Notes under the pieces: generated by a model
Databases searched by the model: none
Seen by the model: only the letters and a program-made list of their open reading frames with translations
Told to the model about the DNA's origin: nothing
Assembly: GCA_903822595.1 (NCBI GenBank)
Contig: CAIJPS010000074.1
Span: 1-64,000 of the forward strand
Origin: an uncultured Chlorobiaceae bacterium
Lineage (GTDB): Bacteria > Bacteroidota > Chlorobiia > Chlorobiales > Chlorobiaceae
Reading direction: 5' to 3'
Length of the DNA: 64,000 nucleotides
Shown here: in pieces, positions 34,537-43,908 of the stretch
Numbering within the stretch: the stretch's first letter is position 1
Layout of the letters: every line of letters begins with the position of its first letter
Made by a program: the position numbers and the translations under genes

Positions 34537-35844
34537 ATGACACTACGCTCATACTTCGATTTCGACCGGCACGGTACCAGTTACCGCCAGGAGACACTTG
34601 CTGGTATCACCACCTTCTTTACACTCTCCTATATCATTATTGTCAATCCGGCCATCCTTGCGGCGGCGGGTATTCCGAAAGGTGCCTCGATGACGGCGAC
34701 CATCCTCACCTCCATCTTTGGCACGCTGCTGATGGGGATTTACGCCAAACGCCCTTTTGCCGTAGCTCCCTACATGGGCGAAAATGCCTTTATTGCCTAT
34801 ACGGTGGTGCAGACGCTCGGTTACTCGTGGCAGACGGCGATGGCGGCAATCTTTATCGGCGGTGTGCTCTTCACCCTGATCACCATCGGGGGGCTGCGCC
34901 AATGGTTGGCTGAGGCAATTCCCTCTTCGCTCAAACACAGCTTTTCGGGAGGAATCGGTCTTTTTCTCGCCTTTCTCGGCCTCAGTGAGATGGGTGTTGT
35001 GACGCTCGGAGTGCCCGGTGCACCGGTACAGCTCGGCAATATTGCACAGCTCCCGGTACTGTTGAGCCTTGGCGGGCTGCTCCTCACCGCTGTACTTCTC
35101 ATCCAGCGGGTGACCGGTGCCATTCTTGCCGGAATGGCAGTGACGACGGCAGCTTTTCTTTTAACGGGCCTTGTTCCCCTGCCTGCAACGGCGTTCAGTA
35201 TGCCGCCCTCCATCGAACCGATCTTTATGAAAATCGACCTGCAGGGAGCGCTGACCTGGGGGTTTGCCAGCGTTATCATCAGTGTGCTGGTGATGGATTT
35301 TGTTGATACCATGGGTACCCTTTTCGGCTTGTCGTCAAGAGCCAACCTGCTGGATGAAAAGGATAACCTGCCGGAGATTGAAAGGCCGATGCTGGTCGAT
35401 GCGCTCTCAACCATCGCCGCTTCGCTCTTCGGAACCACCACGGCGGGCGTCTATATCGAATCAGCTGCCGGTATTGAACAGGGTGGAAAAACCGGATTTA
35501 CCGCGCTTGTTGTGGCCGCCCTCTTCGCTCTGGCCCTCTTCTTTTCACCCGTGCTCACCATTGTGCCGCCTTACGCCTACGGGCCAGCGCTGGTGGTGGT
35601 CGGCATGTTCATGCTGCAATCGGTGACGAAGATGGATTTCAGCGACTACAGTGAGCTTCTCCCGGCCTTTTTGACCATTGCCCTTATGATCTTCACCTTC
35701 AATATCGGCGTCGGTATAACTGCCGGATTTATTGCCTATGTTCTCCTGAAACTCTTTACCGGAAGGGTACGCGAAGTGCGAGGCGGGATGTGGATTCTTG
35801 CCGGACTCTCGTTTACCTTCTATCTTTTTTATCCCTATCATTAA
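34537..35844 (+). CDS. NCS2-family purine permease (AzgA type)
   Basis: 435 residues from the ATG at 34537 (MTLRSYFDFDRHGTSYRQE), the usual N-terminus of the AzgA/PbuG subgroup of proton-coupled adenine/guanine/hypoxanthine transporters. It is a polytopic membrane protein with family motifs AGITTFFTLSYIIIVNP, GMGENAFIAY in the form YMGENAFIAY, VMDFVDTMGTLFGL and a second-half ESAAGIEQGGKTG. The nitrilase gene starts 14 bases after its stop, so the two are likely one transcript. Confidence 0.92.
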   Translation: MTLRSYFDFDRHGTSYRQETLAGITTFFTLSYIIIVNPAILAAAGIPKGASMTATILTSIFGTLLMGIYAKRPFAVAPYMGENAFIAYTVVQTLGYSWQTAMAAIFIGGVLFTLITIGGLRQWLAEAIPSSLKHSFSGGIGLFLAFLGLSEMGVVTLGVPGAPVQLGNIAQLPVLLSLGGLLLTAVLLIQRVTGAILAGMAVTTAAFLLTGLVPLPATAFSMPPSIEPIFMKIDLQGALTWGFASVIISVLVMDFVDTMGTLFGLSSRANLLDEKDNLPEIERPMLVDALSTIAASLFGTTTAGVYIESAAGIEQGGKTGFTALVVAALFALALFFSPVLTIVPPYAYGPALVVVGMFMLQSVTKMDFSDYSELLPAFLTIALMIFTFNIGVGITAGFIAYVLLKLFTGRVREVRGGMWILAGLSFTFYLFYPYH

Positions 35845-35858
35845 ACCCTGAACAACGA

Positions 35859-36719
35859 ATGCTGAACGCGAAACTGCGCATAGCCCAGATTGATTGTACG
35901 CTAGCCAATTTTGATGAAAATCTTGCACAACACTGCGCCCTGACGGAAGAGGCCATACGGGATGGGGTTGATGCCATCGCCTTCCCCGAGCTTTCACTCA
36001 CGGGGTACAATGTTCAGGATGCGGCACAGGATATTGCCATGCACATTGAGGATGCCCGATTCGCCCCCTTGCGCGAGCTGAGCAGTAAGATCACCATTAT
36101 CTGCGGCAGCATTGAGCTGAGCAATGATTATGGCGTCTATAACTCAGCGTTTATGTTTGAGGATGGGGTTGGCCGCAGTGTCCATCGCAAAATTTACCTG
36201 CCCACCTACGGCATGTTTGAGGAGCTGCGCTATTTTTCTGCCGGGCAGCAGATCAAGGCGGTCACATCAAAACGGCTTGGCCGAATCGGCGTGGCCATCT
36301 GCGAGGATTTCTGGCATGTCTCGGTGCCTTACCTGCTGGCTCATCAGGGGGCCAAGCTGCTCTTTGTGCTGATGTCGAGCCCGTTGCGCATGTCGCCCGG
36401 AAGCGGCAATCCGGCGATTGTAACCCAGTGGCAGACTATTGCTTCGACCTACTCCTTTCTCTTCAGCAGCTATGTCGCCTGCGTCAACCGTGTAGGCAAT
36501 GAGGACAGCTTTACCTACTGGGGCAACTCCTCTTTGAACGGGCCGGATGGCACCGTCCTCTGTGCCGCTCCCCTTTTCAAACAATCTGTGATAGACGCTT
36601 TGGTAAATGTTGCTGAAGTGAAGCGCGCCCGCCTCCACTCGTCACATTTTCTTGACGAAGACCTCCGCCTTATCAGCGCTGAACTCAGCGAAATTATCGG
36701 GCAGGGACGACGGGGGTAA
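35859..36719 (+). CDS. Nitrilase-superfamily carbon-nitrogen hydrolase
   Basis: 286 residues from the ATG at 35859. The catalytic triad is visible: Glu in FPELSLTGYNV, Lys in HRKIYLPTYGMFEE and Cys in IGVAICEDFWH. The sequence resembles the glutaminase-like N-terminal domain of NAD synthetases and stand-alone relatives, but there is no synthetase domain. The substrate cannot be named. The coupling with the purine permease suggests amide or nucleobase-derived nitrogen use, which is inference. Confidence 0.85.
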   Translation: MLNAKLRIAQIDCTLANFDENLAQHCALTEEAIRDGVDAIAFPELSLTGYNVQDAAQDIAMHIEDARFAPLRELSSKITIICGSIELSNDYGVYNSAFMFEDGVGRSVHRKIYLPTYGMFEELRYFSAGQQIKAVTSKRLGRIGVAICEDFWHVSVPYLLAHQGAKLLFVLMSSPLRMSPGSGNPAIVTQWQTIASTYSFLFSSYVACVNRVGNEDSFTYWGNSSLNGPDGTVLCAAPLFKQSVIDALVNVAEVKRARLHSSHFLDEDLRLISAELSEIIGQGRRG

Positions 36720-37111
36720 GCAAAATATACAATACTATGGGTTAATGGTGAATAATAGTCTCTGTCAGCTTTTTGCTGATGTGTTTATTTACTGGAATAT
36801 TTTTTTATCATTTTACAGTCTGATTGCCGGGAATAAATGCCTGCCGGTGTAAAACAGATCCATTCATTGTCATGATTTCTTTATTTGCAGGTTTCACTAT
36901 TTGATTTTTTAAAAATCCCGAATAATAGAAAAGCATTAAACGTTCTGCGCTACCAATATTTCACCTCTATAAGCGCTGGTACTCTTGTTTCAATCTCGAC
37001 AATTAATAGAGACAATTTTGAGTATTATTTTAGAATAGGAAGAAATCAAAATTTATTTTAAATTGGCAGTGTTTCATTGTATTAAATTGAATTAATTATC
37101 GGATGTTCATC
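36720..37111. other. A+T-rich intergenic region
   Basis: About 390 bases without a credible gene. It becomes strongly A+T-rich from about 36880 on and directly precedes the H-NS-like gene, so it probably holds that gene's promoter. I see no RNA gene or defined repeat. Confidence 0.6.
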
Positions 37112-37417
37112 ATGTCAACACTTACAGAAATTCAGGCACAGATAGCCGAGCTTCAGAAGCAGGCTCAGGAAATTATCAACGTTGAGCGTAAAGCTGTCAT
37201 TGATGATATCAAGGCGAAGATGGTTGCTTATGATATCACAGTGGAGGAGCTTGAGAGAAAGGGAAGAGCGGTTAAGTCTGCACCAAGAAGCCCATCTCCC
37301 ATCAAGTACAGAAAGAGTGAGAATGAATACTGGGTAGGCAGAGGCCCAAAGCCACAATGGGTCAAGTCCATTGAAAGTGAAGGTGAAAATATTGAATTAT
37401 ACAGAGTACCGGAATAA
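37112..37417 (+). CDS. H-NS family nucleoid-associated protein
   Basis: 101 residues from the ATG at 37112. An N-terminal coiled-coil oligomerisation region (STLTEIQAQIAELQKQAQEI) and a linker are followed by the C-terminal AT-hook-like H-NS domain (IKYRKSENEYWVGRGPKPQW), whose GRGPKP corresponds to the family's GRGxxP DNA-binding loop. The sequence upstream is very A+T-rich, as expected for autoregulation. H-NS proteins silence A+T-rich horizontally acquired DNA. Several parts of this window fit such a target. Confidence 0.88.
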   Translation: MSTLTEIQAQIAELQKQAQEIINVERKAVIDDIKAKMVAYDITVEELERKGRAVKSAPRSPSPIKYRKSENEYWVGRGPKPQWVKSIESEGENIELYRVPE

Positions 37418-37460
37418 ACAAAGAACTTCTGTTACGATTTAATATTTATATTTTCAGCAA

Positions 37461-37505
37461 CCTCAAGCAGCAACGGGATTAATATCTATTTCAAGGTGCT
37501 TGAGG
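37461..37505. terminator. Inverted repeat between convergent H-NS-like and ispE genes
   Basis: CCTCAAGCA (37461-37469) pairs with TGCTTGAGG (37497-37505) across a 27-base loop, with partial extension of the stem. No T-run follows. It could be a weak terminator for either gene. Confidence 0.35.
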
Positions 37506-37542
37506 CTGTTGGGGCAGTGCGAATTTTGATTCCTCTTACTCT

Positions 37543-38406
37543 TTATTGAGCCATAGAAAAACCCGGCGGAGTCAAGCTTGTGCGATAGGCTTCGGGTAAA
37601 AGTTTCATGGCAGCCAGTGCGTCACTCTCGTGCTCAAACAATCCGAAAACCGCTGAGCCACTGCCCGAAAGTGAGGCAAAGATACTTCCTGCTTCAAGCA
37701 AAGTATATTTGACTTGACGAACGGCGGGAAAATGATCGAACACAGCAGACTCGAAATCATTTTCAAAAGCCGATATACCCTCTTTTTTTTCGTAAAGACA
37801 AAGCTCTGATGTCAGTTTTTTCAGATCGGGAAGCTCGCGATCAAAGCGCGGATAGAAATTCTTGTATGCCCAAACCGTTGCAATGTGCTCTTCGGGAAAA
37901 ACTGTTACAATGAAATAAGGGAGGGTCAATCCAAGATCATTGAGTTCATCGCCAATACCTCGTGCATAGGCAAGGCCTTTTATTGCAAGAAAATAGGGGA
38001 CATCGGCACCAAGTTTCACGGCAAGAGCATGCAACTCTGCTTGAGATACATTGACCTGCCAGAGTGCATTGAGTACCCTGAGCACCGTTGCGGCATCGCT
38101 ACTTCCACCTCCAAGCCCTGCACCGAAGGGTACCTGCTTGTGAAGCTTCATGGAGACACCCTTTCTGGTACCGACAAACTGCTGGAGTAATCTGGCTGCC
38201 TTGATACAGAGGTTGTTGTCATCAACCGGAAGGTCGATATTTGAGCAACTCATCGAAATCAGATCGAAGTCGGTGAATTCGATGGTGTCATACCAGTTGA
38301 TTGGAGCAAAGATCGTCTCAAGCGTATGATAGCCATCACTGCGTTTACCCGTGATAAGCAGGCCGAGATTGATTTTCGCAAAGGCTTTGACAATGAGGGG
38401 ATGCAT
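37543..38406 (-). CDS. ispE: 4-diphosphocytidyl-2-C-methyl-D-erythritol kinase
   Basis: GHMP kinase of the MEP isoprenoid pathway. It phosphorylates CDP-methylerythritol using ATP and supplies precursors for carotenoids, quinones and the bacteriochlorophyll tail. The 287-residue protein has the N-terminal AFAKINLGLLITGKRSDGYH, the GHMP ATP motif PFGAGLGGGSSDAATVL (about 91-107) and the C-terminal SLSGSGSAVFGLF. Length is normal. Stand-alone gene on the minus strand. Confidence 0.96.
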   Translation of the reverse strand: MHPLIVKAFAKINLGLLITGKRSDGYHTLETIFAPINWYDTIEFTDFDLISMSCSNIDLPVDDNNLCIKAARLLQQFVGTRKGVSMKLHKQVPFGAGLGGGSSDAATVLRVLNALWQVNVSQAELHALAVKLGADVPYFLAIKGLAYARGIGDELNDLGLTLPYFIVTVFPEEHIATVWAYKNFYPRFDRELPDLKKLTSELCLYEKKEGISAFENDFESAVFDHFPAVRQVKYTLLEAGSIFASLSGSGSAVFGLFEHESDALAAMKLLPEAYRTSLTPPGFSMAQ

Positions 38407-38497
38407 GGAATGCGATTGATTTTATATGAAAATATTTGGCATATTCAGAGAAGAAAAATCCAAAATGAAACGCTGAACAAGAATAAACTGCACATCC

Positions 38498-39289
38498 ATG
38501 CTTTCGGACAGGACGATATTACGCCTTTGCAAAAGCACTGCACCGTTGTGCCTTGCACTCTTTGTCACGCTGCTCTCACCACCCCTCCTGCATTCCGCCG
38601 AAGAACGCTCGTATGCACATGAGATACAACAGTATGTCGTCGAAGATAAGGTTTATTTGTTAGAAAATATTCGGCAAAACGTCACTCGACCTTCTGAAAA
38701 AATGGTTATTGATGCCCTTCTTTCTGAAGATGGCCCGCAGGCAGTAGAACTCTATCAGAAACAATTGAGAGATTATCCGGATCCTGCGCTTGATCAGTTC
38801 AGCAGCTCACGAATAGCCGCTTACAGCATGGCGCTCGACAGCAGTGCTCCGCTTCCAAAGCTTTCCCGTCCCCTGCTTTCGCCTGCACCGGATCTGGCAG
38901 CCATAAAGGAAAACACCAAGCCACAAACCGCTTCCATCCCGGAAAAGCCAAATCGAGAAGCGGTGACTCCCCTGCCACCTTTATCAGAGAAACCCATACG
39001 GAACACGAAGCCACTCCAGTCACCTTTGCCTGAAAAATTGAAATCGGAATCAACCATTGCAAAGATAAGCGGCTTTACCTTGCAATTCGGAAGTTTCAAA
39101 ATCAAAGAGAATGCTGAAGGACTTGCAAAAAAAATATCTCTCTACGAACCGGCGCAAACAATTCAGTTGGGTCAGCTCTATAAAGTGCTGCTGAAAAAAA
39201 ATTATGCATCAAAAGATGATGCGGCTGATATGGTAAAAAAACTGCCGTTCATTGCAATTATTGTTCCGGCCAAAGAGGTGCAACATTGA
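38498..39289 (+). CDS. Exported SPOR-domain protein
   Basis: 263 residues with an N-terminal signal sequence (LCLALFVTLLSPPLL, cleavage near HSA). A helical part is followed by a Pro/Lys-rich linker with repeated SEKPIRNTKP/PLPEK elements (about 125-185) and a C-terminal SPOR domain (about 190-260: GFTLQFGSFKIKENAEGLAK and YKVLLKKNYASKDDAADM). SPOR domains bind denuded peptidoglycan at division sites. Its 3' end overlaps the region of the following regulator gene's start. Confidence 0.88.
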   Translation: MLSDRTILRLCKSTAPLCLALFVTLLSPPLLHSAEERSYAHEIQQYVVEDKVYLLENIRQNVTRPSEKMVIDALLSEDGPQAVELYQKQLRDYPDPALDQFSSSRIAAYSMALDSSAPLPKLSRPLLSPAPDLAAIKENTKPQTASIPEKPNREAVTPLPPLSEKPIRNTKPLQSPLPEKLKSESTIAKISGFTLQFGSFKIKENAEGLAKKISLYEPAQTIQLGQLYKVLLKKNYASKDDAADMVKKLPFIAIIVPAKEVQH

Positions 39290-39309
39290 ATCAGAGGCAA
39301 AAAATAGTG

Positions 39310-40461
39310 ATGAAACGAGAGAGCTTGATCATCGGACAATCCATACTGATCTCCCAACTCAAGCAACTTGCCCTCCAGGTTGCTGAAACCGATATTACGG
39401 TATTGATTATTGGAGAAACGGGATCGGGCAAGGATGTACTTGCACGCTTTATCCATGCAAACAGTCCACGAGCAGACAGAAGCTTTATTCCTGTCAATTG
39501 CGGCGCCATTCCCGCTGGTATTCTTGAATCGGAACTTTTCGGCCATGAAAAAGGGGCTTTTACCGGAGCAGTGCAAAACAGAAAAGGGTACTTTGAAAGT
39601 GCCGACAGGGGCACCATTTTTCTTGATGAGATTGGTGAAATGCCTCTTGAAACCCAGGTAAAATTTCTCCGCGTTATTGAAACCGGGGAGTTTCAACGGG
39701 TCGGATCATCGGAAACCATTTACTCCGATGCACGCATTATTGCTGCTACAAACAAAAACATGTACCAGGCTGTTGCAGAAAAAAATTTTCGGGAGGACCT
39801 CTTCTACCGTCTGCGCAGTGTTGAAATCCAGATCCCGCCGCTAAGGGAGAGAGGAAAAGATATTCTTCTGCTTGCCGAAACTTTTGTTCATGAGTTTGAA
39901 CAGAAACACAAAATCCTCTTTGAGGGCTTCAGTCCTGATGCTACGGAGATGCTGATGCGCTATCCCTGGCCAGGCAATGTCAGAGAACTCAGAAATCTTA
40001 TAGAATCGCTGCTTGTGCTTGAAAAAGGGAAATACATCACTCCGGAAATTCTTGAAAAACATCTGGTGCAACGCAACCGGTACAAAAGTCTGGTTCATGA
40101 TCCAGCCAAGTCGGAAAAAAACGAGCTCCAGGTCATCTACAGCTCGATTATCCAGCTTCGTCAAGAGGTAAGTGATATCCGTCAACTTCTTCAGCATCTT
40201 ATTCAAACCAGACCGCTTACTCCGCTGCTTCTGCCTGATGGCTCGGCAACCCATCCACCGTTCACGAATACGTTGAAGCCCGACTTTGAGGAAAATGGGC
40301 ACCACAAGCCCACCGAAACACTGCGCTCTCTTGACGAAATAGAAAAAAATTCCATTGCCGAAGCACTTGAAACGTGCAAGGGAAACAAGAGAAAAACTGC
40401 TTTGGCACTTGGTATTACGGAACGGACCCTCTACCGTAAAATCAAGGCTTACGGACTTTAG
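39310..40461 (+). CDS. Sigma-54-dependent transcriptional activator without receiver domain
   Basis: About 383 residues from the ATG at 39310 (a TTG at 39286 is the longer alternative). The AAA+ domain has Walker A GETGSGKD, the sigma-54 contact loop GAFTGA, Walker B GTIFLDEIGEM and the arginine-finger region FREDLFYRL. A Fis-type helix-turn-helix (about 345-383, KGNKRKTALALGITERTLYR) ends the protein. There is no N-terminal sensory domain, as in PspF, so activity must be set by a partner. Located right after the SPOR gene and convergent with lnt, with a 20-base overlap of the two 3' ends. Confidence 0.93.
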   Translation: MKRESLIIGQSILISQLKQLALQVAETDITVLIIGETGSGKDVLARFIHANSPRADRSFIPVNCGAIPAGILESELFGHEKGAFTGAVQNRKGYFESADRGTIFLDEIGEMPLETQVKFLRVIETGEFQRVGSSETIYSDARIIAATNKNMYQAVAEKNFREDLFYRLRSVEIQIPPLRERGKDILLLAETFVHEFEQKHKILFEGFSPDATEMLMRYPWPGNVRELRNLIESLLVLEKGKYITPEILEKHLVQRNRYKSLVHDPAKSEKNELQVIYSSIIQLRQEVSDIRQLLQHLIQTRPLTPLLLPDGSATHPPFTNTLKPDFEENGHHKPTETLRSLDEIEKNSIAEALETCKGNKRKTALALGITERTLYRKIKAYGL

Positions 40462-42031
40462 TGATTACCTCCTTCCCTTTTCTGAAAAAAGCAACGAGAA
40501 AGAACAGTGCGGATATTACTGACGCCACTTTCGGCAGAAGATCTGGATGAGTGGTGTAAAAGGTCATGCTGCTTTCGAGCGGCACTTCGGCCGTCAAGGC
40601 TTCCTCCTGCCACCAGGGTACCTCTGCAATGGTACGCCCGAATTTATCGATAACAACCGTAAGTCCGGTATTGGCGCACCTGGCCATTGCCCGGCGGTTT
40701 TCAATACAGCGCATCCTGCCAATGGCCAGATGCTGGTAGGGGCCGTATGACGTTCCATACCAGCCGTCGTTGGTCACAAGAGTCAAAAGTTTCGCCCCTT
40801 TTCGGACAAACTCCGAAACAAGTGCAGGAAAAATAGATTCGTAACAGATGATATTGGCGATAACAACCTTTCCATTTCTCGGAGAAGAGAGCTCCATGAC
40901 AGACGCATCATGCCCTTTACCCCATCCCCTGATACCAGCCAGGGAAAAGGTCAAATTACCAAGCCACGGAAAATATTCAACATAGGGAACTCGCTCCGCA
41001 AAGGGAACAAGGCGCATCTTGCGATAGATCTGATGTACCCCATTGTCTGGTTCAAGCAGCATTGAAGCATTGTAGCTCTCGGGAGGTTTATTTTCATCAT
41101 AAACAATATCGATAAACCCGGTCAAAAGTGCAGTATGCCACTGTCTTAGCGCAAACCGCAACGATTGCAGGTCACCAGCATAGGGTCTATCGAGAATGGA
41201 AAATGGAATAGCGGTTTCCGGCCATATCACCATCTCAGGACGGTTTTCACGAACAGCTTTGCCAGTCATACGATAATATCGATCCATAATTTCGACACTG
41301 TTATACTGCGCCCATTTTTCATGGGGATTGACATTCGGCTGAACAAGCGTGACCCTGAGTGGCAACTCTTTTTCAGAAAAAGTCCTGTCCCGATAAAAGA
41401 GTACAGACGCATAGAGCAGCGGGGCAGCAATCATGAGAAACATAAAAACAACAGAACGCAGGGTCTCCCGCCTGCTACCGATCAAGGCCAGAGCAGCAAG
41501 CACATTGAACCACACCAGCCAGAAACTGATTCCCCATACACCAGTAAAATCGGCATACTGAATCATGAGATTCAAATTGGCCTGTGAATTTCCAAAGGTC
41601 AGCCAGCCAAGCGAAAGATCCTGTTGCATGTAGGCCCACTCCCATGCAACCCAGAGAAAAGGAAGCGAAAAGAGTGCAAAACGGTAACCGGCCATTTTTT
41701 TTACCGCATAAAAAGCAAAAAAGGGAATCGTCAGAAAAAAAGCCTGCGCAAAAATGGTGAGAGCTCCTCCTGGCAAGGTTGCAAGAGTTACCCACCAGAG
41801 ACTGATCAGACAAAAAACAAGCATGGAAAGATATACCTGACGAAAGAGTTCCCCCGGCTTTTCCACTCTGCGAAGGGAGATAAGCAGTGGAACAAGAGCA
41901 ATCCATGCAATAACTTCAAGACGAATAAAAGGATAAGTGGGGAAAGAGAGGCCAAGAAGCACTCCGCTGACGAGTGATGGTGCGTAACGGGTGTGACTCA
42001 GTTGGTTAATTCTCTGGAATAATAAGTTCAT
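40442..42031 (-). CDS. lnt: Apolipoprotein N-acyltransferase
   Basis: Adds the third acyl chain to lipoproteins in the inner membrane. 529 residues from the ATG at 42031. Several N-terminal membrane helices (about 20-210) are followed by a periplasmic nitrilase-type domain. The catalytic triad is Glu in IWPETAIPF, Lys in YRKMRLVPF and Cys in NIICYESIFP. A last membrane helix lies near residue 500. Its stop lies inside the final codons of the convergent sigma-54 activator gene. Confidence 0.95.
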   Translation of the reverse strand: MNLLFQRINQLSHTRYAPSLVSGVLLGLSFPTYPFIRLEVIAWIALVPLLISLRRVEKPGELFRQVYLSMLVFCLISLWWVTLATLPGGALTIFAQAFFLTIPFFAFYAVKKMAGYRFALFSLPFLWVAWEWAYMQQDLSLGWLTFGNSQANLNLMIQYADFTGVWGISFWLVWFNVLAALALIGSRRETLRSVVFMFLMIAAPLLYASVLFYRDRTFSEKELPLRVTLVQPNVNPHEKWAQYNSVEIMDRYYRMTGKAVRENRPEMVIWPETAIPFSILDRPYAGDLQSLRFALRQWHTALLTGFIDIVYDENKPPESYNASMLLEPDNGVHQIYRKMRLVPFAERVPYVEYFPWLGNLTFSLAGIRGWGKGHDASVMELSSPRNGKVVIANIICYESIFPALVSEFVRKGAKLLTLVTNDGWYGTSYGPYQHLAIGRMRCIENRRAMARCANTGLTVVIDKFGRTIAEVPWWQEEALTAEVPLESSMTFYTTHPDLLPKVASVISALFFLVAFFRKGKEVITKVRKP

Positions 42032-42271
42032 CTGACGCAAAAAAAGTTATCAGTTGACGCAAAAAAATCAAAAAAAACCTCTTGAAACAAAAAACTGCCA
42101 ACAAGAAACAACTTTTCTGGCAAACAGATAACCAAGCACAACATATTTTACTTTATTTATTGATTTTTATTCTTTAAATTTCTTCCAATCTGTTACTTAA
42201 CAGGAATTAGTTTCTGTGAAATTTCCTGAAAATATCCAATTTCAACGCCATTAGAAAAAGGAGAACTCATT

Positions 42272-43372
42272 ATGGCTCTTTTCGGCACCAAAGACACCAC
42301 CACCGCACACTCCGATTACGAAATCGTGCTTGAGGGCGGTTCGAGCTCGTGGGGCAAAGTAAAATGTCGGGCAAAGGTTAATGTACCTCCGGCGCTTCCT
42401 TTGTTACCGGCTGACTGTAACATCAAGATCAATGTAAAACCTCTCGATCCGGCAAAAGGGTTTGTGAGGTTTTCGGCAGTTATTGAGTCAATTGTAGACA
42501 GCACAAAAAGCAAGCTGGTTGTAGAGGCTGATATTGCCAATGAAACCAAGGAGAGAAGAATCTGCGTTGGTGAAGGCTCTGTTTCCGTAGGCGACTTCTC
42601 CCACTCGTTCTCTTTTGAAGGCTCCGTTGTCAATCTTTTCTACTACCGCTCCGACGCAGTCAAAAGAAATGTTCCTAACCCGATTTACATGCAGGGACGT
42701 CAGTTCCATGACATTATCATGAAGGTTCCGCTTGACAATCCTGATGTTATCGACACTTGGGAGGGTACCCTCCGGTCTCTACAATCAAATGGCGCATTCA
42801 ATGACTGGATTCGCGAGTTCTGGTTTATCGGACCTGCATTTACCGCACTGAACGAAGGTGGACAGCGCATTTCAAAAATCGAAGTCAACAGCATTGGTAC
42901 CCAGAGCGGAGAAAAAGGGCCTGTTGGTGTTACCAGGTGGCGTTTTTCTCATGGTGGTTCCGGTATTGTCGATTCCATTGCACGCTGGGCAGAACTCTTC
43001 CCTGCTGATAAACTAAACAGACCTGCATCGGTTGAGGCTGGCTTCCGTTCTGACTCACAAGGCATTGAAGTAAAGGTTGATGGTGATTTCCCAGGCGTAT
43101 CGGTCGATGCTGGCGGTGGTCTGCGCAGAATTCTGAACCATCCTCTTATCCCGCTGGTACACCACGGAATGGTAGGAAAACTGAACGACTTTACCGTCGA
43201 TGCCCAGTTGAAGATTGTTCTTCCAAAAGGTTACAAAGTCCGTTACGCAGCACCTCAGTTCCGTTCCCAGAACCTTGAAGAATATCGCTGGAGCGGTGGT
43301 GCTTATGGCCGCTGGGTCGAGCATGTCTGCAAGGGTGGAACCGGACAGTTCGAAGTGCTTTACGCTCAATAG
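42272..43372 (+). CDS. fmoA: Bacteriochlorophyll a protein (Fenna-Matthews-Olson protein)
   Basis: Water-soluble trimeric antenna that carries excitation energy from the chlorosome baseplate to the type I reaction centre. 366 residues, the standard length, beginning MALFGTKDTTTAHSDYEIVL and rich in beta strands. Histidine-containing segments such as SVGDFSHSF, GRQFHDIIM, RWRFSHGGSG and NHPLIPLVHHGM supply bacteriochlorophyll ligands. A strong AAGGAG site lies 12-17 bases upstream of the ATG. It is single and followed by a terminator. Diagnostic of Chlorobi (and chloracidobacteria), where it sits in phototrophic members only. Confidence 0.99.
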   Translation: MALFGTKDTTTAHSDYEIVLEGGSSSWGKVKCRAKVNVPPALPLLPADCNIKINVKPLDPAKGFVRFSAVIESIVDSTKSKLVVEADIANETKERRICVGEGSVSVGDFSHSFSFEGSVVNLFYYRSDAVKRNVPNPIYMQGRQFHDIIMKVPLDNPDVIDTWEGTLRSLQSNGAFNDWIREFWFIGPAFTALNEGGQRISKIEVNSIGTQSGEKGPVGVTRWRFSHGGSGIVDSIARWAELFPADKLNRPASVEAGFRSDSQGIEVKVDGDFPGVSVDAGGGLRRILNHPLIPLVHHGMVGKLNDFTVDAQLKIVLPKGYKVRYAAPQFRSQNLEEYRWSGGAYGRWVEHVCKGGTGQFEVLYAQ

Positions 43373-43393
43373 ACAACAGAATTGATTACTAAC

Positions 43394-43423
43394 AGAAAAA
43401 CCGGCAAAATGCCGGTTTTTCTG
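43394..43423 (+). terminator. Bidirectional Rho-independent terminator after fmoA
   Basis: AAAAACCGGCA and TGCCGGTTTTT form a strong hairpin around a short AAA loop, with A-run and T-run on the two sides. It sits between convergent fmoA and the MerR gene and can serve both. Confidence 0.92.
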
Positions 43424-43425
43424 TT

Positions 43426-43827
43426 TTAACCCAGCAACTGAAGAATATCCTCAATCTCCTCTTTTATCTCTTTCAGCAGCACAATCCGCCTTTCGTCAAC
43501 CACTCCATGCCGATTCTTCTCATGGCCGATCTGTTTTTGCAGTTTGAGAATTTCCGTTGTTTTGTGATCGGTTTCACTATTACGAAGCACTCCCCTGACA
43601 ATTTCACTCGCCTTTCCGAGCTTATACCCTTTCTCATAGACCAGCTCCTTGATATTGAGCACCATCGCAATATCCCGGTTGGTATACCGTCTGTTCCCTC
43701 TGGTGTCCCTTGCAGGAGTCAATTCATTGAAAAACCCTTCCCAATACCGAAGCAAGTATGCGGGAACACCCGCGATCTTGGTTACCTCACCAATAGAGTA
43801 GTAGTTTTTTACTGCATCAAATGCCAT
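43426..43827 (-). CDS. MerR-family transcriptional regulator
   Basis: 133 residues from the ATG at 43827. The N-terminal winged helix has NYYSIGEVTKIAGVPAYLLR and YWEGFFNELTPARDTRGNRRY, followed by a coiled coil (about 90-130). There is no effector-binding domain beyond the helix, as in small MerR proteins seen across Chlorobi and Bacteroidetes. Target unknown. It diverges from the ABC exporter gene, with about 80 bases between the starts. Confidence 0.88.
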   Translation of the reverse strand: MAFDAVKNYYSIGEVTKIAGVPAYLLRYWEGFFNELTPARDTRGNRRYTNRDIAMVLNIKELVYEKGYKLGKASEIVRGVLRNSETDHKTTEILKLQKQIGHEKNRHGVVDERRIVLLKEIKEEIEDILQLLG

Positions 43828-43908
43828 AAAAGAAGAAGTGAATGGTGAAATTTTGTTTTCCCTATTCTTATTATACATTACTACCGTCACTTCAAAAACT
43901 TATGACGG

